64,000 nucleotides of DNA from DASUPK01 sp963736305 (GCA_963736305.1 CAVTOD010000008.1:124001-188000); one strand, 5' to 3'. Numbered from the stretch's first letter, positions 17,417-25,797 are shown. The notes: a model not told the origin generated them from the sequence alone. Made by a program: numbers and translations.

Positions 17417-17781
17417 GCTTGATCACCGAGATCACGATCTTCGTCCTGGCCGCCTTCGTCGGATTCGAGGTGATCTCGAAGGTGCCGACGACGCTGCACA
17501 CGCCGCTGATGTCCCAGACCAACGCGATCCACGGCATCGTCATGCTCGGCGGGCTGATCGTGATCGGCGCGGCCGACGACTCGCTCGAGAAGGTAATCGG
17601 CGTGATCGCGATCGCCTTCGGGACGATCAACATCGTCGGCGGGTTCCTCGTCACCGACCGCATGCTCGGCATGTTCCGCGGCCAGGACCGCAAGCCGAAG
17701 AAGGAGCCGGAGGCCGAGACCAGCACTAATCGGGTTGCTCCTGACGGAGCACCCTCGGATCAGCCGGAGGCCGGTCAGTGA
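17413..17781 (+). CDS. pntAB: NAD(P) transhydrogenase subunit alpha part 2 (membrane domain)
   Basis: 122 residues with four hydrophobic helices: TIFVLAAFVGFEVISKVP, SQTNAIHGIVMLGGLIVIG, VIGVIAIAFGTINIVGGFLV and the conserved TDRMLGMF. This matches the small membrane subunit. A non-conserved hydrophilic tail (KKEPEAETS...) follows. Overlaps pntAA (ATGA) and pntB (GTGA). Confidence 0.93.
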   Translation: MSLITEITIFVLAAFVGFEVISKVPTTLHTPLMSQTNAIHGIVMLGGLIVIGAADDSLEKVIGVIAIAFGTINIVGGFLVTDRMLGMFRGQDRKPKKEPEAETSTNRVAPDGAPSDQPEAGQ

Positions 17782-19196
17782 TTCCAGCCCCTCCGCTCGC
17801 GCTGACGGAGAACAGCGACTTCGTCACCGCCTGCTACATCGTCGCCTTCTCACTGTTCATCCTGGGGATCAAGCAGGGCACCCATCCGCGTACCGCGCGC
17901 AGGGGCAACATGGTCGCCGCCGTCGGAATGCTCGTCGCGATCGCGACCACGCTCTCCCTGGACGTGATCGGCAATGGCGGCCTGATCCTGATCGGGATCC
18001 TGATCGGGACCGCCGTCGGCGTGTTCGCCTCCTACCGGGTGCAGATGACCGACATGCCGCAGATGGTCGCGCTCTACAACGGAGTCGGCGGCGGCGCTGC
18101 GGCGCTGATCTCGTGGTCGGAGTTCCGGCACGTGTCGGCCGGAGGCTCGAGCATCCCGCTGGACATCTTCGTCCCGGTCCTCTTCTCCACGGTGATCGGC
18201 TCGGTCTCCTTCTGGGGGTCGAACATCGCCTTCGGCAAGCTCCAGGCGATCATCCCGAGCCGGCCGGTCCAGTTCCCGGGCCAGCACATCTTCAACGGCC
18301 TTCTCCTCGCCGCGATCCTCGCCGGCTGCATCGTGCTCGGCATCGACCATGACTCGCCCTCCCAGGGGCTCTACATCGGGGTCCTGATCGCGGCGGCAGT
18401 GCTCGGCAACCTCTTCGTGCTGCCGATCGGCGGCGCCGACATGCCCGTGGTGATCTCGCTGCTGAACGCCTTCACGGGTCTCGCGGCCGCCGCCGCAGGG
18501 TTCGCGCTCGACAACGTCGTCCTGATCGTCGCCGGCACCCTCGTCGGCTCCTCGGGAACCATCCTCACCCTCGAGATGAGCCGGGCGATGAACCGTTCGA
18601 TCAGCAACCTGCTCTTCTCCGGCTTCGGGGCGGTGAGCGCCTCGGCGGGGGAGAGGGAGGACCGCCCGGTCCACTCGATCGGCGCGGAGGACGCGGCGAT
18701 CAAGCTCGGCTACGCGGACTCCGTCGTCTTCGTCCCCGGGTACGGCATGGCCGTCGCCCAGGCCCAGCACGCGGTGAAGGAGCTCGCCAGCGAGCTTCAG
18801 AAGCGCGGGGTGGAGGTGAACTTCGCGATCCATCCCGTCGCCGGCCGGATGCCCGGGCACATGAACGTCCTGCTCGCCGAGGCCGATGTGCCGTACGAGC
18901 AGCTCAAGGAGATGGACGAGATCAACCCGGAGATGCCTCGCACCGACGTCGCTGTCGTGATCGGCGCGAACGACGTCACCAACCCGGCCGCCAAGGACGA
19001 CCCCGACTCGCCGATCGCAGGCATGCCGATCATCGAGGTGGATCAGGCGCGCGAGGTGATCGTGATCAAGCGGAGCCTCAGCCCCGGCTTCGCCGGCATC
19101 GACAACGACCTCTTCTACAAGGACAACACCTCGATGCTCTTCGCCGACGCGAAGGGCGCGGCCTCCGACATCGCCGCGCAGGTCGGGGAGCTGTAG
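17778..19196 (+). CDS. pntB: NAD(P) transhydrogenase subunit beta
   Basis: 472 residues. The N-terminal membrane part includes MTDMPQMVALYNGVGGGAAAL, the family hallmark of the proton channel, and GGADMPVVISLLNAFTGLAAAAAGF. The C-terminal NADP-binding domain III has VPGYGMAVAQAQHAVKEL, HPVAGRMPGHMNVLLAEA and VIGANDVTNPAAKDD. With PntAA/PntAB it forms the proton-driven NADPH-generating pump. GTG start overlapping the pntAB stop. Confidence 0.95.
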   Translation: MIPAPPLALTENSDFVTACYIVAFSLFILGIKQGTHPRTARRGNMVAAVGMLVAIATTLSLDVIGNGGLILIGILIGTAVGVFASYRVQMTDMPQMVALYNGVGGGAAALISWSEFRHVSAGGSSIPLDIFVPVLFSTVIGSVSFWGSNIAFGKLQAIIPSRPVQFPGQHIFNGLLLAAILAGCIVLGIDHDSPSQGLYIGVLIAAAVLGNLFVLPIGGADMPVVISLLNAFTGLAAAAAGFALDNVVLIVAGTLVGSSGTILTLEMSRAMNRSISNLLFSGFGAVSASAGEREDRPVHSIGAEDAAIKLGYADSVVFVPGYGMAVAQAQHAVKELASELQKRGVEVNFAIHPVAGRMPGHMNVLLAEADVPYEQLKEMDEINPEMPRTDVAVVIGANDVTNPAAKDDPDSPIAGMPIIEVDQAREVIVIKRSLSPGFAGIDNDLFYKDNTSMLFADAKGAASDIAAQVGEL

Positions 19197-19208
19197 CTAC
19201 AACCGCTT

Positions 19209-19442
19209 TTAGTCGCCGCGGCGGCGGAAGCGCGGCAGCGCCAGGCCGATCACGAACCCGAGCAACGTGGCGAGCAGCAGCGCGAAGATCAGTGGCGTGT
19301 GGGTCGTGGCGAAGAAGAACTTCACCTTCACCTCCTGAGTGTTCTGGAGGATGAAGATTGCGGCGATCACGATCGCCGCGACCGTGATGTAGAAGCTCGC
19401 GCCGCGATGCTTCCGTGGTGTCGCCGAGAGCTCGTCGGACAC
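19209..19442 (-). CDS. LapA-domain (DUF1049) small membrane protein
   Basis: 77 residues with two transmembrane helices: FYITVAAIVIAAIFILQNTQ, whose QNTQEVKVKFFF motif is the LapA signature, and a second helix LIFALLLATLLGFVIGLALP followed by RFRRR. The role in actinobacteria is unknown. GTG start; a TAGGGT -10 lies 6 nt upstream. Confidence 0.82.
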   Translation of the reverse strand: MSDELSATPRKHRGASFYITVAAIVIAAIFILQNTQEVKVKFFFATTHTPLIFALLLATLLGFVIGLALPRFRRRGD

Positions 19443-19448
19443 GGCGCG

Positions 19449-19454
19449 ACCCTA
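19449..19454 (-). promoter_or_regulatory. -10 element of the LapA-domain gene
   Basis: TAGGGT on the minus strand, 6 nt before the GTG at 19442. Confidence 0.5.
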
Positions 19455-19512
19455 GCACGGGATTTGTGCGTCTTTGTGCCCACATCGGCCTGACTCGGCA
19501 CGCGGAGGCGCC

Positions 19513-19518
19513 TAGCGT
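19513..19518 (+). promoter_or_regulatory. -10 element upstream of the YHRDDWE protein
   Basis: TAGCGT, 9 nt before a GTG at 19528 that would be the natural start of the downstream gene if one G is missing from the run at 19550-19553. Confidence 0.35.
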
Positions 19519-19589
19519 GATCCGCGTGTGGCCGAAACAGATCGGGACAGGGGACCGTCGAGTGGGTCGCCCTGATCGCGCTCGTCTCG

Positions 19590-20606
19590 ATGGCGCTCGG
19601 CGCGCTCGCCTGGCTGGTCGGTCTGCGGCTGCCCGGGATGGCGCTCGCCTATGAGATCGGCGAGCGGATCGTCTGCGCCGTCAAGCTGAGCTATGGCTGC
19701 CGCAGCGACCCGGAGCTCGCCGTCACATACGGCGAGCTTGCCGGCGAGGTTCGCGACAACGCTCCCCGGATCGTCTACGAGCGCGGCATGACGGCGCTGC
19801 CGGTCGACTTCCGCAGCTGCCGGTCCCCGGTGTGCTCGGATGCCCCGGAGACCGGCCGCGTCACCCATTCCCTGGCCGGGCGACCGGTGACGGCCTTCAC
19901 CCACGTGATCGACTGCCGGGATCCGGGCCGAGCCGAGTCCCATGGATACGACTGCTCGGGTGAGCGCGCCGGCCGCGTCTACATCCAGTACTGGACCTAC
20001 TACGGGGACTCGGCGACCTCGCGGGCGACACCCATCCTCGGAGCGGCCGGATACCACCGAGATGACTGGGAGAGCTTCCAGATCCGGATCAACTCGGACG
20101 GGTCGGTGGACGCCCGAGCCAGTTCCCACAACGGCCACAACGGCGCGGATGCTCCGGCGCTGGATTGGGCCTCGGACGCCTCGGGGAAGCTGCCGGGCGC
20201 CACCGCGGTCAGGGACGCGACGGAGGCGCTCGGGCTCCGCGACGATCGGGGCTGGACGCCGTCGGAGGGCACTCTCTACGTCTCCGGTGGGAGCCACGCC
20301 GGCCACGCCACCGAGGGCTCGTTGAGCCGCGAGCTCGCCGGCCTGCTCGCGACGGAGCGGCTCGCGCTCGGGTCCAGACCGCTTCCCGGTCCGCTCGGTC
20401 CGGCGGAGGAGCGCCACCGCCAGGAGCTGCTAGCGAACCGGTTGCGGGACGCGCTCTTCGGCCCTGGGGCGCGCACGACACCGCGCGGCAGCCTCAAGCT
20501 GGTCCCGATCGAGAGCCTGTCCGACCGGGACTCCTATTCCTTCGCGATCAGCCCGCCGTGGCGGAAGCGGGTCTATACCGACCCGGAGTACGACGGGACG
20601 GACTGA
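19590..20606 (+). CDS. Membrane-anchored protein with YWTYY...HRDDWE motif, unknown function
   Basis: 338 residues from the ATG at 19590. The hydrophobic segment begins before this ATG (frame reads VALIALVSMALGALAWLVG), so the annotated start cuts a membrane helix. The upstream frame has no ATG, GTG or TTG, whereas a GTG at 19528 would fit after adding one G to the G4 run at 19550. The extracytoplasmic part has four to six cysteines and RVYIQYWTYYGDSAT...YHRDDWESFQIRI, reminiscent of the Vps62-like pattern (aromatic YW, then H/DW). Function unknown. Converges on the SDR gene. Confidence 0.6.
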   Translation: MALGALAWLVGLRLPGMALAYEIGERIVCAVKLSYGCRSDPELAVTYGELAGEVRDNAPRIVYERGMTALPVDFRSCRSPVCSDAPETGRVTHSLAGRPVTAFTHVIDCRDPGRAESHGYDCSGERAGRVYIQYWTYYGDSATSRATPILGAAGYHRDDWESFQIRINSDGSVDARASSHNGHNGADAPALDWASDASGKLPGATAVRDATEALGLRDDRGWTPSEGTLYVSGGSHAGHATEGSLSRELAGLLATERLALGSRPLPGPLGPAEERHRQELLANRLRDALFGPGARTTPRGSLKLVPIESLSDRDSYSFAISPPWRKRVYTDPEYDGTD

Positions 20607-20612
20607 AGGGCC

Positions 20613-21380
20613 CTACTTCGGGGGCATGCGGAGCGCCCCGTCCAGCCGGATCGCTTCGCCGTTCAGCATCGTGTTCGAGACGATCTCGCAGGCGAGTTGG
20701 CCGTACTCCTCGGGCCTGCCGAGCCGCGATGGGAAGGGGATCCCTGCGCCGAGCGCCTGGCGTTGCTCCTCCGGGAGGGCCGCCAGGAGCGGCGTGTCGA
20801 AGAGTCCCGGGGCGATCGTGTTGACGCGAATCCCGCGGCCCGCCATGTCGCGGGCGGCGGGCAGCGTCAGCCCGACGACGCCGCCCTTGGAGGCGGCGTA
20901 GGCGACCTGGCCGATCTGGCCGTCCCAGGCGGCGATCGAAGCTGTGTTGACGCAGACGCCGCGCTCGCCCTGCTCGTCCGGCTCGTTGCCGGACATCGCC
21001 GCGCAGGCGAGCCGCAGCACGTTGAAGGTCCCGATCAGGTTCACCTTGATCACGTTGTGGAAGATCTCGAGGTCGTGAGGGCCCTGCTTGGACGCGGTCC
21101 GCTGCGCCCAGCCGATCCCGGCGCAGCAAACCGAGATCCGCAGCCCGCCCGGGGAATCGCCGGCCGCATCGACTGCGGCCTGGACCGGCTCCGGCTCCAT
21201 CACGTTCACCTCCATGAACGCGGCGTTCTCGCCGAGCTCGGAGGCGAGCGCCTCGCCCTTCTCGGCGTTCAGGTCGGCGATCACGACCGACGCGCCGCGC
21301 TCGTGGAGGGCGCGTGCGGTGGCGGCGCCGAGGCCCGAGGCCCCGCCGGCGACGAGCGCGCTTGCTCCGTCGATCTTCAT
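20613..21380 (-). CDS. SDR-family 3-hydroxyacyl-CoA dehydrogenase (HSD10-like)
   Basis: 255 residues. GGASGLGAATARALHERGASV is the NAD-binding loop, VNVM and CCAGIGWA follow, the catalytic triad is Ser in NTASIAAWDG and Tyr-Lys in YAASKGGVV, and APGLFDTPLLAALPEE closes. The order and the PLLAALPEE segment match HSD10-type 3-hydroxyacyl-CoA dehydrogenases of fatty-acid and isoleucine breakdown. TAGGGT lies 9 nt before the ATG. Confidence 0.82.
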   Translation of the reverse strand: MKIDGASALVAGGASGLGAATARALHERGASVVIADLNAEKGEALASELGENAAFMEVNVMEPEPVQAAVDAAGDSPGGLRISVCCAGIGWAQRTASKQGPHDLEIFHNVIKVNLIGTFNVLRLACAAMSGNEPDEQGERGVCVNTASIAAWDGQIGQVAYAASKGGVVGLTLPAARDMAGRGIRVNTIAPGLFDTPLLAALPEEQRQALGAGIPFPSRLGRPEEYGQLACEIVSNTMLNGEAIRLDGALRMPPK

Positions 21381-21389
21381 CGGCGCGGG

Positions 21390-21395
21390 ACCCTA
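21390..21395 (-). promoter_or_regulatory. -10 element of the SDR gene
   Basis: TAGGGT on the minus strand, 9 nt before the ATG at 21380. Confidence 0.45.
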
Positions 21396-21410
21396 GCTAT
21401 TTCGCAACCG

Positions 21411-21923
21411 CTAGGCCTCGATGTCGCCGGTCACCGGTGCATCCACAGTCCCCCCGGGCACCGCGACCACCCTCAGCGTCGCCGACACGATCCCCGCCCC
21501 TCTGGGGAACAGGTCAAGATCGATCTGACATGTTGCCCCGGGGGGAAGCGCGTCGATGCAGCTGTTCGCGCCGACCGCGAAGGTGCCGGCGTCCGGGCCG
21601 ATGACGATGGGAACGGGAACGCCGCCGAGCGAGCCACCTGTGTTGGTGACCACGAAGATGCGGGTCGCCTTGCCAAATGGCGGTGGCATGCCGAAGTCCT
21701 GGTTGGAGGGGGAGATGGAGATCTGTGCGGGCGCCGGCGCCGGCGGGGTGACGCGCCTGCACTTCCGCTTCCTCCCGTGGTGCTTTCGCTTGCACTTCTT
21801 AACCGCCGTGGCGAGCGGCCCATGGAAGGCGGCCGAGGCGGGCAACGGCGCCATGAGCGCCGCGAGACACGCCACGAGCACGACGGCGGCCGCGCGGCTG
21901 ATCGGATTCCCCCTGGGTTTCAT
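21411..21923 (-). CDS. Secreted beta-domain protein with Cys-basic-Cys segment
   Basis: 170 residues from the ATG at 21923; a GTG at 21974 would add 17. A signal peptide (RAAAVVLVACLAALMAPLPASA) is followed by CKRKHHGRKRKC, then a Pro/Ala linker and one beta domain (ISISPSNQDFGMPPPFG... TRIFVVTNTGG... CQIDLDLFPRGAG) of the choice-of-anchor / ASPM-SPD2-Hydin type. Probably a cell-envelope protein. Divergent from egtB. Confidence 0.65.
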   Translation of the reverse strand: MKPRGNPISRAAAVVLVACLAALMAPLPASAAFHGPLATAVKKCKRKHHGRKRKCRRVTPPAPAPAQISISPSNQDFGMPPPFGKATRIFVVTNTGGSLGGVPVPIVIGPDAGTFAVGANSCIDALPPGATCQIDLDLFPRGAGIVSATLRVVAVPGGTVDAPVTGDIEA

Positions 21924-21994
21924 CGGCTGGGAATTGGTACGGCGTGTCCCGAGGATGGGATTGCGATCGGTCACAGCCGGTCGAACCGCCTCGG

Positions 21995-22000
21995 TAGTCT
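21995..22000 (+). promoter_or_regulatory. -10 element of egtB
   Basis: TAGTCT. The codon 6 nt downstream (22007) is ATC, in frame with egtB; the nearest conventional start is the TTG at 22073. Confidence 0.4.
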
Positions 22001-22072
22001 TGACCGATCGCGGAGGTCGCAGCTCCCACTACGGAGGGTGATTCTCGTCCCGCTTCCGATCGCAAGGCCGAA

Positions 22073-23263
22073 TTGGCCTCGCGGCTGGAGGAGGCACGCC
22101 GTCACACACTGAAGCTCGTCGAGCCGCTGACGCACGAGCAGCTCAACCGCGTCTATGACCCGATCCTCAGCCCCCTGATCTGGGACCTTGGGCATATCGC
22201 CAACTTCGAGGAGCTCTGGCTGGTCCAGCGGATCGGCGGCCGCGAGCCGCTGCGCGGCGACCTCGGCGCGCTCTACGACGCGATCGAGCAGCCGCGGAAG
22301 ATCCGCGGCGAGCTGCCGATCCTGCGGGCCGACGAGGTTCGCCCCTACATGGACCAGGTCCGCGAGCGCACGCTGGAGGTGCTCGGGGAGATCGAGCTGA
22401 GCACTGAGGACCCCCTCCTGGCCGAAGGCTACGTCTACGAGATGCTCCTCGCGCACGAGTACCAGCACAACGAAACGATGCTGCAGCTCCTGCAGATGGT
22501 CGAGTCCTACGAGCCGGTGGACGTCGACGGCTCACCGGCCGCCGAGGCTGTCAGTGATGGTCCCGAGATGGTCAGCGTCCAAGGCGGCACCTATGAGATT
22601 GGGGCGGGGCCGAAGGGCTTCGCCTACGACAACGAGCGCCCGAACCATCGCATCGAGGTCGCGCCATTCCTGATCGATCGGACCCCGGTCACGAACGGCG
22701 AGTACATCGCCTTCGTGGAGGAGACCGGCGCGGAGCCGCCGATGTACTGGGAGCGAGATGGGGAAGGGGGATGGGTCCGCACGGCGATGGGCCGCACCGA
22801 AGAGGTCGACACCCGGCTGCCCGTGATCCACGTCTCCTGGAACGAGGCCGACGCGTTCGCCCGGTGGGCCGGCAAGCGCCTGCCGACCGAGGCGGAGTGG
22901 GAGGTGGCGGCCGCCGGCGCGAACCGGGACCGCGCCAACCTGGACGAGCTTTCCTTCGGCTGCGCCCCGGCCGGCGCATACGCCGACTCCTGCGCCGACT
23001 GCGGCGCGGTCCAGATGCTCGGCGATGTCTGGGAGTGGACGAGCAGCGACTTCACCGCCTATCCCGGATTCGCCGTCTTCCCATATCCGGAGTACTCCGA
23101 GGTCTTCTTCGGCGACACCTACAAGGTGCTGCGCGGAGGGGCATGGGCGAGCCGCCGCGACGTGATTCGCACGAGCTTCCGCAACTGGGACCTGCCCGAG
23201 CGCAGCCAGATCTTCTCCGGCATCCGCTGCGCACGCGACGAGCCCGAATCGCGTAACGACTGA
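22073..23263 (+). CDS. egtB: EgtB-like iron-dependent sulfoxide synthase (ergothioneine biosynthesis)
   Basis: 396 residues from the TTG at 22073. The N-terminal DinB-like half has the iron ligands in DLGHIANFEELWL and HEYQHNETM (H-x3-H-x-E). The C-terminal half is the formylglycine-generating-enzyme/sulfatase-modifying fold: FLIDRTPVTNGEYIAF, VIHVSWNEADAFARWAGKRL, PTEAEWEVAA, GDVWEWTSSDF and VLRGGAWASR. It joins a thiol donor to hercynine. The frame stays open for 22 family-like codons upstream to an ATC just after a -10 element, so the true start is uncertain. egtD follows. Confidence 0.88.
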   Translation: MASRLEEARRHTLKLVEPLTHEQLNRVYDPILSPLIWDLGHIANFEELWLVQRIGGREPLRGDLGALYDAIEQPRKIRGELPILRADEVRPYMDQVRERTLEVLGEIELSTEDPLLAEGYVYEMLLAHEYQHNETMLQLLQMVESYEPVDVDGSPAAEAVSDGPEMVSVQGGTYEIGAGPKGFAYDNERPNHRIEVAPFLIDRTPVTNGEYIAFVEETGAEPPMYWERDGEGGWVRTAMGRTEEVDTRLPVIHVSWNEADAFARWAGKRLPTEAEWEVAAAGANRDRANLDELSFGCAPAGAYADSCADCGAVQMLGDVWEWTSSDFTAYPGFAVFPYPEYSEVFFGDTYKVLRGGAWASRRDVIRTSFRNWDLPERSQIFSGIRCARDEPESRND

Positions 23264-23382
23264 TCCGAAGCCGAGACGAGCACGCAAGAGACCGCATACC
23301 CGCAGCCGCCATCACCCCCGCCGACACAACCGATCGCATCACCGTCCAGGTCAACCTCCCGCCTGGGGGACCCCTGTCCGGG

Positions 23383-24303
23383 ATGGCGGCCGACGTACGG
23401 GCGGGACTGAGCAGCCCGTTCAAGGAGCTCTCGCCCCGTTACTTCTACGACGAGCTCGGCTCGGAGCTCTTCGAGCAGATCACGGAGCTCGACGAGTACT
23501 ACCCGACCCGGTGCGAGCGCGAGATCCTCCAGGGCCGCGCCAAGGAGATCTGCGAGGCGGCCAACCGGCCTGCCAGCCTGATCGAGCTTGGATCGGGCTC
23601 TGCGCGGAAGACCCAGGTCCTTCTCGACGCGATGAGGAGCGCCGGCTGCCTGGAGACATACTGCCCCGTCGACATCTCGGAGGAGATCACCCGGGACACC
23701 GCCGAGCGGATCGCCGGCGAGTACGACGGGATCAACGTCCGGGGCCTCGTGTGCGACTTCGAGTTCGACCTCGAGCGCGTGCCGGTGGGAGGCCCACGGG
23801 TGATCGCCCTGCTCGGCGGCACCATCGGCAATTTCGCGCCCCACCAGCGGGCCGGGTTCCTTCGTCGCATCGCCAACCTGCTCGATCCCGAGGACCGTTT
23901 CCTGCTCGGCACCGATCTGGTCAAGGACCCGGCCACGCTCGAGGCCGCCTACAACGATTCGAGCGGCGTCACCGCCCAGTTCAACAAGAACGTCCTCTCG
24001 GTGCTCAACCGCGAGCTCGACGCCGACTTCGACGTCAACTCGTTCGAGCACGTCGCCCGCTGGGATCCGGAGAACCTCTGGGTCGACATCCGGCTGCGCT
24101 CGCAGGTGAACCAGGTCGTCAACGTCGCGGCGCTCGACATGCTCGTCCCCTTCGACGCTGGTGAGGAGATGCGCACCGAGATCTCCACCAAGTTCCTCCG
24201 CCCGGGGCTCGAGGGGATCTATGCCGAGGCCGGCCTCGAGCTGAGCGACTGGTGGACGGACTCCAAGGGCCTCTACGCCCTCTCGCTCGCCCGAGCCACC
24301 TAG
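23383..24303 (+). CDS. egtD: L-histidine N(alpha)-methyltransferase EgtD
   Basis: 306 residues. It has YFYDELGSELFEQITELDEYY, YPTRCEREIL, the SAM motif SLIELGSGSARKTQVLLDAM, LLGGTIGNF and the C-terminal IRTEIS-like MRTEISTKF, all typical of EgtD, which trimethylates histidine to hercynine for ergothioneine. The ATG at 23383 gives a start about 20 residues shorter than usual. The upstream frame (DRITVQVNLPPGGPLSG) looks like genuine EgtD sequence but has no ATG, GTG or TTG back to its stop. CTG 23260 or ATC 23311 are the only near options. Co-directional with egtB. Confidence 0.92.
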   Translation: MAADVRAGLSSPFKELSPRYFYDELGSELFEQITELDEYYPTRCEREILQGRAKEICEAANRPASLIELGSGSARKTQVLLDAMRSAGCLETYCPVDISEEITRDTAERIAGEYDGINVRGLVCDFEFDLERVPVGGPRVIALLGGTIGNFAPHQRAGFLRRIANLLDPEDRFLLGTDLVKDPATLEAAYNDSSGVTAQFNKNVLSVLNRELDADFDVNSFEHVARWDPENLWVDIRLRSQVNQVVNVAALDMLVPFDAGEEMRTEISTKFLRPGLEGIYAEAGLELSDWWTDSKGLYALSLARAT

Positions 24304-25235
24304 CCCGGCGCCAGTCCGTCGATCAGCTCGCCCAGCTTGTCGGGCGTCGTGATCGGGGTGATCACCGGCAGCGTGATGCCTCCCTCGACGAACGCCCCGA
24401 GGCGCTCGCGCATCTCCTCCGGGCTCCCGAAGATGAACATCTCCTCGATCAGGTCCCACGGCGCCTGCTCGGCCGCCTTCTGGCGGTCCTTGGCGTTCCA
24501 CGCCTCGACCATCGGGTCGATCTTCTCGCCATAGCCCAGCCAGCGGTAGAAGGCTTCGTAGACCGGGACCGTGATGTAGGAGGAGAACATGAACCGCGCC
24601 AGCGGCTCGACCTGCTCGCGCTCCCCCGGGATGCAGAAGAACCGGCAGAGAAGCTCGAAGCCGTCGGGGGCGTCGTCGAGCTGCTCGGCGACCTTCGGTA
24701 GTCCGGCCAGGGGAAGGAAGTTGGTGAACGCCCCATCGGCCTTCTCGACGGCGAGCCGGAGCATCTTGCCGCGCAGCGCCGCCAGGATGATCGGCACCCT
24801 CTCCGCCGGGGCGCGCTCGAGTTTGAAGCCACCGTCGGCGCGCTCGCCGGCGAGCGCCGTCCTCACGAAGTCCACGGTCTCGGACATCTTCGTGAGCGGC
24901 TTCTCGAATGGCATCGCGTTCCAGCCCTCGATGATCCGGTCCGAGGACGCGCCGATTCCCAGGGCGAACCGGCCGCCGGACGCGTCGGCGAGCGCCGCGG
25001 CCTCCTGTGCGAGCAGGGCCCGCCCGCGCTGCATCACGCCGACGACGCCGGTGCCGAGGCGGACATTCTCGGTCCAGGCCGAGGCCAGGGAGAGAGGGGT
25101 GAAGCCGTCGGGCCCGTTCGTCTCACCCGACCAGAGATCCGTGTAGCCCGCCGCGTCGGCGCGCTTGAAGTGCTCCTCGTTGTCCGGCAGGCCGATCCCC
25201 GTCAGCGGAACGGTCAGTCCCCAGCGCTGCGCCAT
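24300..25235 (-). CDS. LLM-class F420-dependent oxidoreductase
   Basis: 311 residues. WGLTVPLTGIGLPDNEEHFKRADAAGYTDLW starts the luciferase-like barrel; LGTGVVGVMQRGRALLAQEAAAL, GRFALGIGASSDRIIEGWN and the C-terminal GSPEEMRERL match F420-dependent LLM enzymes. Substrate unknown. Its stop overlaps the end of the convergent egtD by 4 bp. The promoter is shared, as a perfect inverted repeat, with the divergent membrane-protein gene at 25276. Confidence 0.85.
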   Translation of the reverse strand: MAQRWGLTVPLTGIGLPDNEEHFKRADAAGYTDLWSGETNGPDGFTPLSLASAWTENVRLGTGVVGVMQRGRALLAQEAAALADASGGRFALGIGASSDRIIEGWNAMPFEKPLTKMSETVDFVRTALAGERADGGFKLERAPAERVPIILAALRGKMLRLAVEKADGAFTNFLPLAGLPKVAEQLDDAPDGFELLCRFFCIPGEREQVEPLARFMFSSYITVPVYEAFYRWLGYGEKIDPMVEAWNAKDRQKAAEQAPWDLIEEMFIFGSPEEMRERLGAFVEGGITLPVITPITTPDKLGELIDGLAPG

Positions 25236-25238
25236 AAC

Positions 25239-25271
25239 GCGACCCTATATGTGTGGTTGGGATAGGGTCGC
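25239..25271. promoter_or_regulatory. Symmetrical divergent promoter (perfect 10-bp inverted repeat)
   Basis: GCGACCCTAT (25239-25248) and ATAGGGTCGC (25262-25271) are exact reverse complements separated by 13 bp. Each arm contains a TAGGGT -10 hexamer facing outwards, 6 nt before the ATG at 25235 (minus) and 7 nt before the ATG at 25276 (plus). Confidence 0.6.
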
Positions 25272-25275
25272 CGCC

Positions 25276-25764
25276 ATGAATACCTCGAAGCTCGACCGCT
25301 CGGAAATCATCGGGATGGTCGCCGCCTTGGTCCTGGTGATCAGCCTGTTCCTCGAGTGGTTCTCCCTCTCCACGGATCCGAGCGTCGTGCAGCGGGGTAA
25401 CGATTCCGCGAACTGGGCGTGTGGGGTGGGCAACTCGAGCTGCACCGGCTGGGACACGTTCCCGATCGTCAGCATCCTGCTACTTCTCGCCGCCGCGGCG
25501 CCCTTCATCCTCGCCTGGATCGTGATGCGCGGCCACGCCCTCTCCTGGCCGCGCGGAGAGCTGACCGCGATCGTCGGCCTCACCGCCTTCGTCCTGATCG
25601 CCTACAACGGCATCGTCGACAAGCCCCAGGCGGGACTCGAGATGAGCCTCTCCTTCGGATACTGGCTGGCACTGCTCGCGTCGATCGGCATCTTCATCTC
25701 CGGCGGGTCCAGAGCCGTGGAGAGCGGCGGCGGCGCGCGGCGAAAGCCGCCGGCAACTTTCTGA
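25276..25764 (+). CDS. Four-helix membrane protein, unknown function
   Basis: 162 residues from the ATG at 25276. Predicted helices: IIGMVAALVLVISLFLEWF, FPIVSILLLLAAAAPFILAWIVM, LTAIVGLTAFVLIAYNGIV, and FGYWLALLASIGIFISGG. An external loop between helices 1 and 2 carries two cysteines (WACGVGNSSC). The arrangement is common in uncharacterised actinobacterial integral membrane proteins. It shares a divergent promoter with an LLM oxidoreductase. Confidence 0.7.
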   Translation: MNTSKLDRSEIIGMVAALVLVISLFLEWFSLSTDPSVVQRGNDSANWACGVGNSSCTGWDTFPIVSILLLLAAAAPFILAWIVMRGHALSWPRGELTAIVGLTAFVLIAYNGIVDKPQAGLEMSLSFGYWLALLASIGIFISGGSRAVESGGGARRKPPATF

Positions 25765-25784
25765 CCGCGTCGCCGACCCAGTAC

Positions 25785-25790
25785 TAGCCT
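25785..25790 (+). promoter_or_regulatory. -10 element of glpX
   Basis: TAGCCT, 7 nt before the ATG at 25798. Confidence 0.45.
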
Positions 25791-25797
25791 CTAGTCA

